DNA from: JAWBMQ01 sp038828875
GTDB taxonomy: Archaea; Nanobdellota; Nanobdellia; Woesearchaeales; JAWBMQ01
Assembly: GCA_038828875.1 (NCBI GenBank)
Contig: JAWBMQ010000001.1
Location: forward strand, 62,001-126,000
Direction of reading: 5' to 3'
Length of the DNA: 64,000 nt
Below, one piece after another: positions 37,792 to 46,604 of this stretch. The notes beneath the pieces are model-generated. The model searched no databases, had not been told where the DNA came from, and saw only the letters and a program-made list of their open reading frames with translations. The stretch's first letter is position 1, and every line of letters starts with the position of its first letter. A program made the position numbers and the translations under genes.

Positions 37792-38598
37792 ATGAAATTA
37801 AAAATAAAAGATTTATCAGGAAAAATTGTGAAAGAGATTGAACTTTCAAATCATTTTGATGAAGAATACAGACCTGATTTGATTATGCGTGCTTTTTTAG
37901 CTATAAGAAGTCATAAAAGAGTTCCGTATGGTGCAAATCCTATGAGTGGAAAATGGCATGTTTCTAAATTATCAAGAAGAAGACATGATTATAAAGGAGC
38001 ATATGGTAAAGCTATTTCAAGAGTCCCAAGAAAAACTTTGTGGAGAAGAGGTATGCAATTTTATTGGGTTGCAGCTACTGCACCGGGAACAGTTGGTGGA
38101 AGAAGAGCACATCCTCCAAAGGCTGAAAAAGTATGGGCTGAAAAAATAAACATAAAGGAAAGAAGAAAAGCAATAAGAAGCGCTATTGCAGCTACTTTGA
38201 AAAAAGAATTAATTGCATTAAGGAATCATATTATTCCTGATGATTTTCCTTTTGGAGTTGTTTCAGATATCGAAAAAATTGAAAAAACAAAGGAATTAGT
38301 TAATACTTTGAATTCATTAGGTTTTGAAAAAGAATTAGAGAGAGTTAATGAGAAAAAAGTAAGGGCAGGTAAAGGAAAATCAAGAAATAGAAAATATAAA
38401 CTCAAAAAATCTTTATTGCTTATCGTTGATAATGATTCAAAAATAAGAAATGCAGTAAAAAATATTCCAGGAGTTGAGGTTTTAAGTGTTAAAAATTTAA
38501 ATGTAGAAGCTTTGAGTCCTGGATCACATGGAATAAGATTAACATTATGGTCTGAAAGTGCATTAAATAAGTTAAAAGAAGAAAAATTATTTATGTAA
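37792..38598 (+). CDS. rpl4: Large subunit ribosomal protein uL4
   Basis: Archaeal uL4, lining the nascent-peptide exit tunnel. Family parts include AFLAIRSHKRVPYGANPMSG, RVPRKTLWRRG and GGRRAHPPKAEK. The C-terminal SPGSHGIRLTLWSESAL is also typical. The gene follows uL3 by 13 bases with its own ribosome binding site. Confidence 0.96.
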   Translation: MKLKIKDLSGKIVKEIELSNHFDEEYRPDLIMRAFLAIRSHKRVPYGANPMSGKWHVSKLSRRRHDYKGAYGKAISRVPRKTLWRRGMQFYWVAATAPGTVGGRRAHPPKAEKVWAEKINIKERRKAIRSAIAATLKKELIALRNHIIPDDFPFGVVSDIEKIEKTKELVNTLNSLGFEKELERVNEKKVRAGKGKSRNRKYKLKKSLLLIVDNDSKIRNAVKNIPGVEVLSVKNLNVEALSPGSHGIRLTLWSESALNKLKEEKLFM

Positions 38599-38610
38599 AA
38601 GGTGAAAATT

Positions 38611-38856
38611 ATGATAAAAAAACCAATTCAAACAGAAAAAGCCGTAAATAAGGCTGAATACAATAAGACATTAATTTTCGAAGTTGATTTAAAAGATACT
38701 AAAGAATCGATAAAATCTGAATTTGAAAAAAAGTTTAACGTTAAGGTAATCAATGTAAATACGCACATAAGAAATGGAAAAAAATTTGCATATATTAAGC
38801 TTGATCCTAACGTTAATGTAATAGAGCTTGCAAATCAATTAGGATTACAAATGTAA
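38611..38856 (+). CDS. rpl23: Large subunit ribosomal protein uL23
   Basis: uL23 surrounds the tunnel exit and binds signal recognition particle and other factors. The protein begins MIKKPIQTEKAV and contains FEKKFNVKVINVNTHIRNGK followed by KFAYIKLDP, as in archaeal L23. The ATG at 38611 follows GGTGA by five bases; the GTG at 38602 lies inside that motif. Confidence 0.95.
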   Translation: MIKKPIQTEKAVNKAEYNKTLIFEVDLKDTKESIKSEFEKKFNVKVINVNTHIRNGKKFAYIKLDPNVNVIELANQLGLQM

Positions 38857-38867
38857 GAGGTGAATAC

Positions 38868-39584
38868 ATGGGTAAGGATTTAATTCAACAAAGAAGAGGA
38901 AGTGGAAATCCTGTTTATAGATCAAATTCCTTTACTTGGGCAGGAGAGATAAAATTACCTCCAGTAACAAATGAAACGATCACAGGAACCGTTTTAGATA
39001 TCATTCATTCTAGAGGACATAGCGCTCCTTTGATGGTAGTTTCATTTGGTGATGTTTATTCTTTATTACCTGCTCCATTAGGAATAAAGGTTGGAGATTC
39101 AATTTTAGCAGGTGAAAATGCAGAATTTAAGCCAGGTCATATTTTACCATTATCTAAAGTTCCTGAAGGTTCAAACGTTTATTTGATTGAAAAAACATTT
39201 GGAGATGGTGGAAAATTTGTTAGAGCAGCAGGAACAAGTGCAAAAGTGGTAACTCAAGGTGAAAATGTTACTGTTGTTCAGATGCCATCTGGAAAATTGG
39301 TTAAATTTGATGGTAGAAATAGAGTAGTTTTTGGTATTATCGCTGGTGGTGGTGTAAAAGAGAAGCCATTTGTTAAAGCAGGTAATAAATATCATAAAAA
39401 AAGAGCAAAACACAAGAAATATCCAGATGTTTCAGGAGTTAGTATGAACGCTGTTGATCATCCTTTCGGAGGAAAACATAGTCATAGAAAAGGAAGACCA
39501 ACTATTGCTCCAAGAAATGCACCTCCAGGTAGAAAAGTTGGTATGATAAGACCAAGAAAAACAGGAAGAGGTGCTTCTAGATAG
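38868..39584 (+). CDS. rpl2: Large subunit ribosomal protein uL2
   Basis: uL2 helps join the subunits and supports peptidyl transfer. The conserved C-terminal MNAVDHPFGGKHSHRKGRP with its key histidine is intact (about residue 195). The N-terminus MGKDLIQQRRGSGNPVYRS is archaeal. It has its own AGGTGA site eleven bases after uL23. Confidence 0.97.
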   Translation: MGKDLIQQRRGSGNPVYRSNSFTWAGEIKLPPVTNETITGTVLDIIHSRGHSAPLMVVSFGDVYSLLPAPLGIKVGDSILAGENAEFKPGHILPLSKVPEGSNVYLIEKTFGDGGKFVRAAGTSAKVVTQGENVTVVQMPSGKLVKFDGRNRVVFGIIAGGGVKEKPFVKAGNKYHKKRAKHKKYPDVSGVSMNAVDHPFGGKHSHRKGRPTIAPRNAPPGRKVGMIRPRKTGRGASR

Positions 39585-39596
39585 AGGTGAATTACA

Positions 39597-39977
39597 ATGG
39601 CAAGAGAATTTAAATATCGCGGTTATACTTTAGAACAATTAAAACAAATGTCTATTGAAGATTTTGCAAAGATTGCAGAAGCAAGAATTAGAAGAAAGCT
39701 TTTGAAAAGAGGGTTTACTCATGAAGAAAAAAAGCTTTTGGAAAGAGTTAAAAAAGGAAAAAATAATATAAAAACTAGATGCAGAGCTATGCCCATTTTA
39801 CCAATTATGGTAGATAAAAACTTTAAAGTTCATAATGGGAAAGAGTATGTTGATGTTAAAGTTGTTCCTGAAATGATTGGTCATAGATTAGGAGAGTTTG
39901 TTTTGACCAGAAAACCAGTTGTTCATAACGTAGGAAAGAAGACAGAAACACCTCAGCAAAAGGAGGCTAAAAGTTAA
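39597..39977 (+). CDS. rps19: Small subunit ribosomal protein uS19
   Basis: uS19 sits in the 30S head. The motifs TRCRAMPILPIMVDKNFKVHNGK (key parts CRAMPILPIMV and VHNGKEY) and MIGHRLGEFVLTRKP are diagnostic. At 126 residues it is slightly short for an archaeal S19 but complete. Confidence 0.96.
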   Translation: MAREFKYRGYTLEQLKQMSIEDFAKIAEARIRRKLLKRGFTHEEKKLLERVKKGKNNIKTRCRAMPILPIMVDKNFKVHNGKEYVDVKVVPEMIGHRLGEFVLTRKPVVHNVGKKTETPQQKEAKS

Positions 39978-39990
39978 GTAGGTGAAAATA

Positions 39991-40443
39991 ATGATGAAAT
40001 ATGCTTTTAAAATGGAAAATGTAGGTATTGCTTATGGAAAAAATTTACCAATTTCCAAAAAGCATTCCTATGAAATTGCTAATTATATAAGGTATAAACC
40101 AGTAGCAGTAGCAAGAAAAATATTGAAAGATGTTATAGATATGAAAGCACCAATTCCTTATAGAAGATACAATAGAGATTTAGCACATAAAAGAGCAATG
40201 GGAAGTGGAAGGTATCCAGTTAAAGCAAGTAAATACATTTTGCAAATTCTTGAAAATGCAATAAACAATGCAAAACAAAAAGGTATGGATGAGAACAAAT
40301 TAAAGATTTTACATATTTCAGTACATAAAGGAACGCACATGTATAGACGTGGAAGAAATTATTTCACAACTAAAACAGCTCATGTTCAAATTGCTGTAGG
40401 TTATGATGAATCAGAACAAAAAAGTGTTAAAGAGCAAAATTAA
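39991..40443 (+). CDS. rpl22: Large subunit ribosomal protein uL22
   Basis: uL22 reaches into the exit tunnel. The SKKHSYEIANYIRYKPVAVA stretch, the MGSGRYPVKASKYILQIL motif and the C-terminal ending RRGRNYFTTKTAHVQIAV mark the family. The ATG at 39991 (or 39994) follows GGTGA; the GTG at 39982 lies within it. Confidence 0.95.
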   Translation: MMKYAFKMENVGIAYGKNLPISKKHSYEIANYIRYKPVAVARKILKDVIDMKAPIPYRRYNRDLAHKRAMGSGRYPVKASKYILQILENAINNAKQKGMDENKLKILHISVHKGTHMYRRGRNYFTTKTAHVQIAVGYDESEQKSVKEQN

Positions 40444-40455
40444 AGGTGATACACA

Positions 40456-41220
40456 ATGATTGAGAGAACATTTGTAAAACAAAAGGTTTTAGAATATCAA
40501 ATTAAAAGCGATATTTATAATCAATTAAGAAAATTAGGAGTGAGTAGTGTTGATATTCAAAAAACACCATTGTATGATAAAATAATCATAAAAGGAATGA
40601 ATCCTGGTAAATTAGTAGGAAGAGGTGGATCGAATATAAGGATGTTAACAGATATGCTCAAAGAAAAATATAAGTTGGAGAATCCACAAATTGAAGTTAA
40701 GGAAGAAGAGAATCCATGGCTTAATGCAAGATTGATTGCTGAAAAAATAGCAAAAGAGATAGAAATTCAAGGAGTTGCTAAATTTAAATCTATAGTTCAT
40801 AAAAACATGGTTGCTGCTTTGAAAAATGGTGCTCAAGGTATATTCATAAGGTTGTCAGGAAGAGTTCCAAGTGACAGAGGAGTTACTTGGGCATTCCAAC
40901 AAGGATACATTAAGAAATGTGGTAATCCTGCAAAAAGATTAGTGAGTTCTTACACAACTTTTGCATTGGTTAAAACAGGAACAATAGGCGTTAAAGTTAA
41001 GGTTATGCCTAAGGAAGTTGATTTACCTGATAGAATTCACATAATGGACATTCCACAAGAACAGTTAGAAGAACTAAAAAAGGTAGTTAAAGAAGAAAAG
41101 GAGAATGCACCAGTTACTGAAGAAGCAAAGAAAAAGAAAAAAACTACAAAGAAAACAAAAACAACTAAAAAGGCAACATCTGAAAAATCAACTACAAAGC
41201 GATCAAGAAAGAAGGAGTAA
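40456..41220 (+). CDS. rps3: Small subunit ribosomal protein uS3
   Basis: uS3 lines the mRNA entry channel. Its KH domain motif GMNPGKLVGRGGSNI lies near residues 50-64, and the C-terminal domain has IRLSGRVPSDRGV and TGTIGVKVKVMP. The last 40 residues are a lysine/threonine-rich basic tail, longer than usual, which may bind RNA. Confidence 0.95.
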   Translation: MIERTFVKQKVLEYQIKSDIYNQLRKLGVSSVDIQKTPLYDKIIIKGMNPGKLVGRGGSNIRMLTDMLKEKYKLENPQIEVKEEENPWLNARLIAEKIAKEIEIQGVAKFKSIVHKNMVAALKNGAQGIFIRLSGRVPSDRGVTWAFQQGYIKKCGNPAKRLVSSYTTFALVKTGTIGVKVKVMPKEVDLPDRIHIMDIPQEQLEELKKVVKEEKENAPVTEEAKKKKKTTKKTKTTKKATSEKSTTKRSRKKE

Positions 41221-41236
41221 TTGATGAGGTGAAATT

Positions 41237-41419
41237 ATGAAAATGTCAGACTTAAAAAATATGTCACAAGAAGAATTAAAAGAAAAATTAGTTTCTTTGA
41301 GAAAGGAATTAGTAAAAGCTAAAGTTCAAATTATGACCAATCAAAACAAAATGATAATTAGAAATTTGAAAAAAGATATTGCAAGGATTTTAACTGTGTT
41401 GAATTCCAAAACACAATAA
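41237..41419 (+). CDS. rpl29: Large subunit ribosomal protein uL29
   Basis: The two-helix pattern DLKNMSQEELKEKLVSLRKE (key part) and RNLKKDIARILTVLN is diagnostic. At 60 residues it is normal. It is the last gene of the tight ribosomal run; a 196-base gap follows before aIF1. Confidence 0.93.
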   Translation: MKMSDLKNMSQEELKEKLVSLRKELVKAKVQIMTNQNKMIIRNLKKDIARILTVLNSKTQ

Positions 41420-41615
41420 AAACAAAAAATTTTTATATTTTTAAAACATATTATTATTAACTATAAAAAAGAAATGAGGGGGTTATCAAAAGAAATGAAG
41501 GTTATGAATAGAAAAAATAGTTCCATTTATTCTTATTTAATTACTTTTCTACTGAATTTTTTTAACAATTTAGCAATATTTAATGTTCTATTTAAACAAG
41601 AGGTAAACGAGAAAG

Positions 41616-41933
41616 ATGACAGATATCTGTGAGATTTGTGGATTACCAAAAGATTTGTGTGTTTGTGGAAGCATAGCTAAGGAAGATGTTCAATTAAAAG
41701 TATATGCAGAGCAAAGAAAGTTTAGAAAAGAAGTCACAATTATTGAAGGATTGGCAGAGAATAAAGAAGTAGATGTTGAAGAATTGCTAAGATTTTTGAA
41801 GAAAAGATTAGGTTGTGGAGGAGTAATTCGAGAGAACAATGTCATAGAGCTTCAAGGTAATCATCTGACAAACATAAAAAAACTGTTAATTGAATTCGGC
41901 TTCAATGAAAGAAACATTTCTTTAAAAAAGTAG
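41616..41933 (+). CDS. Translation initiation factor aIF1 (SUI1)
   Basis: The zinc-like cysteine pattern CEICGLPKDLCVCG at the N-terminus is followed by the SUI1 fold (KEVTIIEGL, LLRFLKKRLGCGGVI, ELQGNHLTNIKKLL). The factor guides start-codon choice on the 30S subunit. The SUI1 gene often follows uL29 in archaea, but here it has its own leader and the usual next genes (Rnp1, uS17, uL14) are absent. Confidence 0.93.
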   Translation: MTDICEICGLPKDLCVCGSIAKEDVQLKVYAEQRKFRKEVTIIEGLAENKEVDVEELLRFLKKRLGCGGVIRENNVIELQGNHLTNIKKLLIEFGFNERNISLKK

Positions 41934-41986
41934 AATGTTATAAAAAACTTTTTATATCTGTTTTTCTAAATAATTAAAATACGTAA

Positions 41987-43648
41987 ATGGTAAAAGATAC
42001 ATTAATTTTAAAAGTAAAAAAAAGAAATTCTTTTAGAAATCAATTTAGCCTAATTTTTTTAACCTTTCTTATAATTTTGTTTATTATGTTTGTTGGAGCG
42101 TTATTCTATAATACAATAAATTCAAATTTTATCTTTGCAGGAGATTATGTAATTCTAAAATTAGGAAAGACGTTTGAATTTAATTACAAAAATCAGATAT
42201 CTACTTCTTTTTTCTACATTGAGCCAATCATCGGGAAAATTTACTTATTTTTAGGTAACTTATTTTTATGGTCTAAAGAACTTGTAAACTATAAATATGT
42301 TCATTTCATAATGTTAATTATTATTTTATTCATACTTTTTTTTCAAATAAGGAGCTTGAACTTAACGTATTATGAATTTAATCTCAAATCAAAAGAATCT
42401 AATATTGAAAACGTTCTTCCAGATCATTATTTAACAATTTTTTCATTAGTTACTATTTTAGGATTTCTTCTTATTTATTTTTTCTTTTCCTATGGAAATA
42501 TTTACAATTTATTTCTTTTTTTTACAATTATAGAAATTCAGCATTATTTTTTGCTATACCTTATTACTGAAGATGAAAATTATAACTATTATTCAATCAT
42601 TTTTTGGCTTTTATTGTTCTTAATTTCATTACTTAGATCTCTTAATCTTCTTTTACTAATGTTTATATCTTTTATGTTAGCTTTTATTTTTTACTTTGTA
42701 TTTAATTTGATAAGAGTTAGAGTGATTAAAAATAATAAAAAAATTGATCAAAACAATAATCAATTTGCAACTTCTTTGTTTTTTAAGGTTCAGCAATATT
42801 TTGTATTTTTGTTGTTTTTAATAATATTCATTGTTCTGATGTATTGGAAAACATTTCTTTATGCTATTCCTTTTTTTAATTTAGAATCGCTAATTACATT
42901 TTACTCCTTTAAGCAAAACTGGTTTTACTTTCTAGCTTTTTTGCTTTTGTTTTTATTCTATTTATTCAGGATTAATTATTCAAGGTTTTGGCTAACTATT
43001 TATTACATTTTTTTCTTTTCTCTTTCTTTGGTTTTTCTTAATTTTTTCTTTGATAAGTTTACTTTGGATTTGATTTATTATTATCACATTTCTATCTTAG
43101 TTGGTTTTGCAATTCTTAATGTTTTTCTTTATGAAAAAAATGAAAAGTTTTTGAACTTGCTTTTTTTAATACTGTTTATGCTATTCATAATTTCTATGAA
43201 TGCAAGAGCATCGTATTCCTATTTTTTAGAAGATAAGAGTAAAAATGAAGAGATATCTAACGTTTTGAATGAAATTAAGCAATACAAAGAATTTCTAAAT
43301 TACAAAGAAATGAATTATCTGATTTACATAAAAAATTCCTCAATTTTGAGAAGTTATGAGATATCAGAAAAATATTCAATAATAAATTCAATATCTTTAT
43401 ATTTTTTTGAGTCCACTAATCTATATTACTTTTCAGATTTTGTCATCTTTCCATATTTGATCGTAGATTATGTTTTTAGGTATTACTATAATCAAAAAAA
43501 TTTAACAAAAGTTGATGTTTTATTATTAGTAGAAAAATTTTCAATAGATTATGTAATTTCAGATGAAAGAATACATAGCTGTTTTGAAGAAATCGAAGGA
43601 AAAACTTTAAAATTATACAGTGCTAAAGAATGTAAAACTAATAAATAA
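41987..43648 (+). CDS. Large polytopic membrane protein, possible GT-C-type enzyme
   Basis: About eleven or twelve hydrophobic segments occupy residues 18-415, followed by a soluble C-terminal region of about 130 residues ending in VEKFSIDYVISDERI. This layout, a membrane domain plus a short exported C-terminal domain with a NVDYVI-like strand, recalls archaeal GT-C glycosyltransferase-like proteins, but I see no DxD or WWDxG motif. It forms a pair with the next gene. Confidence 0.45.
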   Translation: MVKDTLILKVKKRNSFRNQFSLIFLTFLIILFIMFVGALFYNTINSNFIFAGDYVILKLGKTFEFNYKNQISTSFFYIEPIIGKIYLFLGNLFLWSKELVNYKYVHFIMLIIILFILFFQIRSLNLTYYEFNLKSKESNIENVLPDHYLTIFSLVTILGFLLIYFFFSYGNIYNLFLFFTIIEIQHYFLLYLITEDENYNYYSIIFWLLLFLISLLRSLNLLLLMFISFMLAFIFYFVFNLIRVRVIKNNKKIDQNNNQFATSLFFKVQQYFVFLLFLIIFIVLMYWKTFLYAIPFFNLESLITFYSFKQNWFYFLAFLLLFLFYLFRINYSRFWLTIYYIFFFSLSLVFLNFFFDKFTLDLIYYYHISILVGFAILNVFLYEKNEKFLNLLFLILFMLFIISMNARASYSYFLEDKSKNEEISNVLNEIKQYKEFLNYKEMNYLIYIKNSSILRSYEISEKYSIINSISLYFFESTNLYYFSDFVIFPYLIVDYVFRYYYNQKNLTKVDVLLLVEKFSIDYVISDERIHSCFEEIEGKTLKLYSAKECKTNK

Positions 43649-43660
43649 GGAAATATAAAA

Positions 43661-45376
43661 ATGCAAACTCAAGTTTTTGAAATAAAAGAACAAAAGGAAT
43701 TTTTCAATAAACTGTTTAATCAAAAATTTAATTCCTATTTGTGGTTTTTAATATCTTTTCTTCTCATCAATTTTCCAATTTTAATAAGGTTTTTTTACTC
43801 AGGATCTATTTTTCCAGCTAAAGCGTATTTTATTTTTTCAGATTTTACTCATAATTTTTCTGCAATAGGCATTAAATTCTATAATCAATTGATGTTTTTG
43901 GTAAACCTTTTTCCTGATCAAGAATTATTCATGCTTTTATTTAACATAATCTTTAGTTTTGTTTTTCTTTTGATTATCTTCCAACTTTTTGAACGTTTTA
44001 ACGTAAAGCCAATTTATAGTATTGTTTTTGCTATGAATTATTTAATTCTAAAGTATATGTTAATTTTATCAACAACTTTGTTTTCTTTTTTATTATTTTT
44101 TACCTTCATATTTCTTTTGATTTTTACTCTGAACAATTTAGATAGAATTTCCTCGTTCTTTCATAAAATGAAGATAAATTTAGGATATTATTTTATTGCA
44201 ATGATCTTGCTTTCTACTTATTTACTTATTTTCGCTTTTTCATTGAATCAGTTATTGATTATTTTATTTGTGATTTTAATCTTCTACTTTTCCAGATATT
44301 ACAAAGAGAAAGCATACTTTCTCTACATCTTTATGTTTATTGTTCTGTTTTTTTACATATTTTTTGATTTTCGATATTTTGCCATAAATAACTTAAGTAC
44401 AAAAGAAAATTTGCAAGGTTTTGAAATATTAAAAGAATATTTTGTTTTTTGGAAAGAGAATATTTTTAAGTATTGGAGAGATTCTTTTATAGTTAAAGGA
44501 TTCATATACAATTATGATCAAACTACTTTTGCTAAATTTTTGAATTCTTTCTATCTGAATTATCCACGATTTTTTTTCCATATCTTGTCAGAAGAGCAAA
44601 GAATTTCATTAGGAGATGTTATTGTTAAGCTTTATAATATTTTTTCTTACTTCTTTTTATTTTACGAAGTTTTTGTTATAATTCCTGGAATTTTATTTTT
44701 CATTTTTGTTTTTTTAGGAATCGTTAATTATAGAAGATATTTTAGATTTCTTTCGATTTTGTTATTTTTTATTATTTTTTCATTTTTAGATCCGCATTAT
44801 CTTTTAATTTTTGCTATTGTTTCTGTTTTTTTATTCATAAAAGGATTTGAATTTTTATACGAGAAGTTTCATTATAAAGATTTGCTGTTGGTAATTTTCG
44901 TAATATTGATTTTCTCTAATTATCTCTTCTTTATAATTTATTTTAAAAATATGACTCCAAGTAAAGAAGTTTATTTTTTAGATCTATCAAATATAAATAG
45001 CAATGTTATTAAAAATTATAAAACTGATTTTGTTTGTTCTGATTTGGATCTTTCCTTTGTTTTTTTAGAAAAAGGCTTTTTCAAAGTAAATGAGTTTACT
45101 GAATTCTATAAAAGAATAATGGATTATTCAATAATTTTAACTGTACCTTATGGACAATCTTTGGAGTATATCTTAGAAAAGAACAATTGTAAATATTTTG
45201 TTTTTACTAAGACAACGAGTGAAAATTCCTATGAAAAATTAAAAAACTTTATATTAGAAGAAAATTCTTTTTACTTTTATACTCAACTGCACAAGATAAA
45301 TCAAATTAAATTTAATGAGCTAAAAAGTAAGATCCTTTTTAATGTGACTACGGTTTCAATATTAACCTCTAATTGA
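43661..45376 (+). CDS. Large polytopic membrane protein, possible GT-C-type enzyme
   Basis: The layout is similar to the upstream protein: about eleven hydrophobic segments, then an exported C-terminal region of about 130 residues (LEYILEKNNCKYFVFTKT). A stretch near residues 35-75 with FPAKAYFIFSDFTHNFSAIG could be the first exported loop of a GT-C protein. No catalytic motif is certain. It starts 12 bases after its neighbour, so the two are an operon pair. Confidence 0.45.
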   Translation: MQTQVFEIKEQKEFFNKLFNQKFNSYLWFLISFLLINFPILIRFFYSGSIFPAKAYFIFSDFTHNFSAIGIKFYNQLMFLVNLFPDQELFMLLFNIIFSFVFLLIIFQLFERFNVKPIYSIVFAMNYLILKYMLILSTTLFSFLLFFTFIFLLIFTLNNLDRISSFFHKMKINLGYYFIAMILLSTYLLIFAFSLNQLLIILFVILIFYFSRYYKEKAYFLYIFMFIVLFFYIFFDFRYFAINNLSTKENLQGFEILKEYFVFWKENIFKYWRDSFIVKGFIYNYDQTTFAKFLNSFYLNYPRFFFHILSEEQRISLGDVIVKLYNIFSYFFLFYEVFVIIPGILFFIFVFLGIVNYRRYFRFLSILLFFIIFSFLDPHYLLIFAIVSVFLFIKGFEFLYEKFHYKDLLLVIFVILIFSNYLFFIIYFKNMTPSKEVYFLDLSNINSNVIKNYKTDFVCSDLDLSFVFLEKGFFKVNEFTEFYKRIMDYSIILTVPYGQSLEYILEKNNCKYFVFTKTTSENSYEKLKNFILEENSFYFYTQLHKINQIKFNELKSKILFNVTTVSILTSN

Positions 45377-45428
45377 TATTTTAAATATTAACAAAATTTA
45401 TATATAATTTAAATCATTAATTTACAAA

Positions 45429-46184
45429 ATGTGGCAAATTTATCTATTATCCAAGATTTTACTTCAGTTCGTTAATTTAGTTATTGCTGTCCTTGCTTAC
45501 AGATTGTATTATTTTTTAAAAGATAAAAGAAGTTTGTTTCTTTCTGCTGCTTTTATGGTTCTGTTCATTTATAATCTTACTTCTTTGTTTCAGTTAAATG
45601 AAAAATTAAAGATAGAAATTTTCAATTTTGATGTTTTAGAGTTTATTTCAAAATTTTTCTTTGTTATCTTTGTATTGCTACTGATTTTCGCATTAATGAA
45701 TCCAAAAAGCTTTTATGAAAAAGCATTTTTAATATATTTAATTATACTCTCTGTTTATACTAGTATTTTTCATCAATTGACTAGCGTTTTTATACTTTCA
45801 GTGTTTTTAGCTTTGCTTATTGTTTCATCCTCAATATTTATCAATTATCTTAACAATCCTAAAATTCCTAAATTGTTTTTATTTGGAGGTATCTTTTTGT
45901 TGGCAATTTCTTTTGCATTTAGATTTTTTAACGATATAATTTATCAAATCTTTGATGTGCTATCACTGTTATCTTTTTTCATTTATTTGGTTTTACTTTG
46001 GACTGGGATTTGGATTTCTGGTGAAAAGAAAGAGGAATTGATTCATGAAAAAAAAGACCAAGAATCAATAAAAATTGGAAAATCAAGAATAAATAAATCT
46101 TTGAGAAGAATTTTGAGAAGAAAAATTAACAAAGAAAACAAAGAGAAAGAAAAAAGTTCTGAAATCAATATACATGAAATATAA
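45429..46184 (+). CDS. Seven-helix membrane protein with basic cytoplasmic tail
   Basis: Seven hydrophobic segments are followed by a highly charged C-terminal tail of about 55 residues (KSRINKSLRRILRRKINKENKEKEK). The family is not recognised. A TATA element (AAATTTATATATAATTT, about 45398) precedes the ATG at leaderless distance. It lies 17 bases before a small winged-helix gene in the same operon. Confidence 0.55.
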   Translation: MWQIYLLSKILLQFVNLVIAVLAYRLYYFLKDKRSLFLSAAFMVLFIYNLTSLFQLNEKLKIEIFNFDVLEFISKFFFVIFVLLLIFALMNPKSFYEKAFLIYLIILSVYTSIFHQLTSVFILSVFLALLIVSSSIFINYLNNPKIPKLFLFGGIFLLAISFAFRFFNDIIYQIFDVLSLLSFFIYLVLLWTGIWISGEKKEELIHEKKDQESIKIGKSRINKSLRRILRRKINKENKEKEKSSEINIHEI

Positions 46185-46201
46185 AAATTTAGAGGAGAAA
46201 A

Positions 46202-46465
46202 ATGAATAGGCGCTCTAAATTGGAAATTTTGAACGATATTTTGGATGTAATATATAATCAAGGAGAGGTAAAAATAACTCATTTGATGTATAAAGCAAAT
46301 TTATCTTATAAGAAGCTTAAAGATTACCTAGAAAAATTGAAGGAAAATGATATGGTTGAAATTGATGAAAAAAATAATACTGTTAAGCTGAAAGAAAAAG
46401 GTGTTGAATTCTTAAGAGAATTTTACAGATTAAAACAATTTGCTGATTCTTTTGGATTAGATTAA
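46202..46465 (+). CDS. Archaeal winged-helix DNA-binding protein (HTH_45-like)
   Basis: This 87-residue winged helix has the pattern EILNDILDVIYNQGEVKITHLMYKANLSY, a recognition helix KKLKDYLEKLKENDMVEI, and the C-terminal helix EKGVEFLREFYRLK. Such stand-alone proteins are common archaeal regulators. Following a membrane protein gene with one ribosome binding site, it may regulate its own operon. Confidence 0.8.
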   Translation: MNRRSKLEILNDILDVIYNQGEVKITHLMYKANLSYKKLKDYLEKLKENDMVEIDEKNNTVKLKEKGVEFLREFYRLKQFADSFGLD

Positions 46466-46483
46466 GAAAAAAATAATAGAAAA

Positions 46484-46555
46484 TGCGACAGCCGGGATTC
46501 GAACCCGGATCATCGGCTTGGAAGGCCGAGATCATAGCCCTTAGACCACTGTCGC
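46484..46555 (-). tRNA. tRNA-Gly (TCC)
   Basis: The acceptor stem is GCGACAG/CTGTCGC, the anticodon stem TCGGC/GCCGA with loop CTTCCAA (anticodon TCC), and the T arm CCGGG-TTCGAAT-CCCGG. CCA is not encoded. It lies downstream of aIF2 gamma on the same strand. Confidence 0.94.
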
Positions 46556-46604
46556 ATATATTATAATAAAATTTATAGAGATTTAAATATTTTACTATCT
46601 TTTA

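Noticed and set aside
41474..41632. Open frame of 52 codons in the leader of aIF1, ending just inside it
   Set aside because: It has a possible ATG but no similarity or conserved feature; the overlap with aIF1 and the A+T-rich content fit chance. It could be a leader peptide, but support is too weak.
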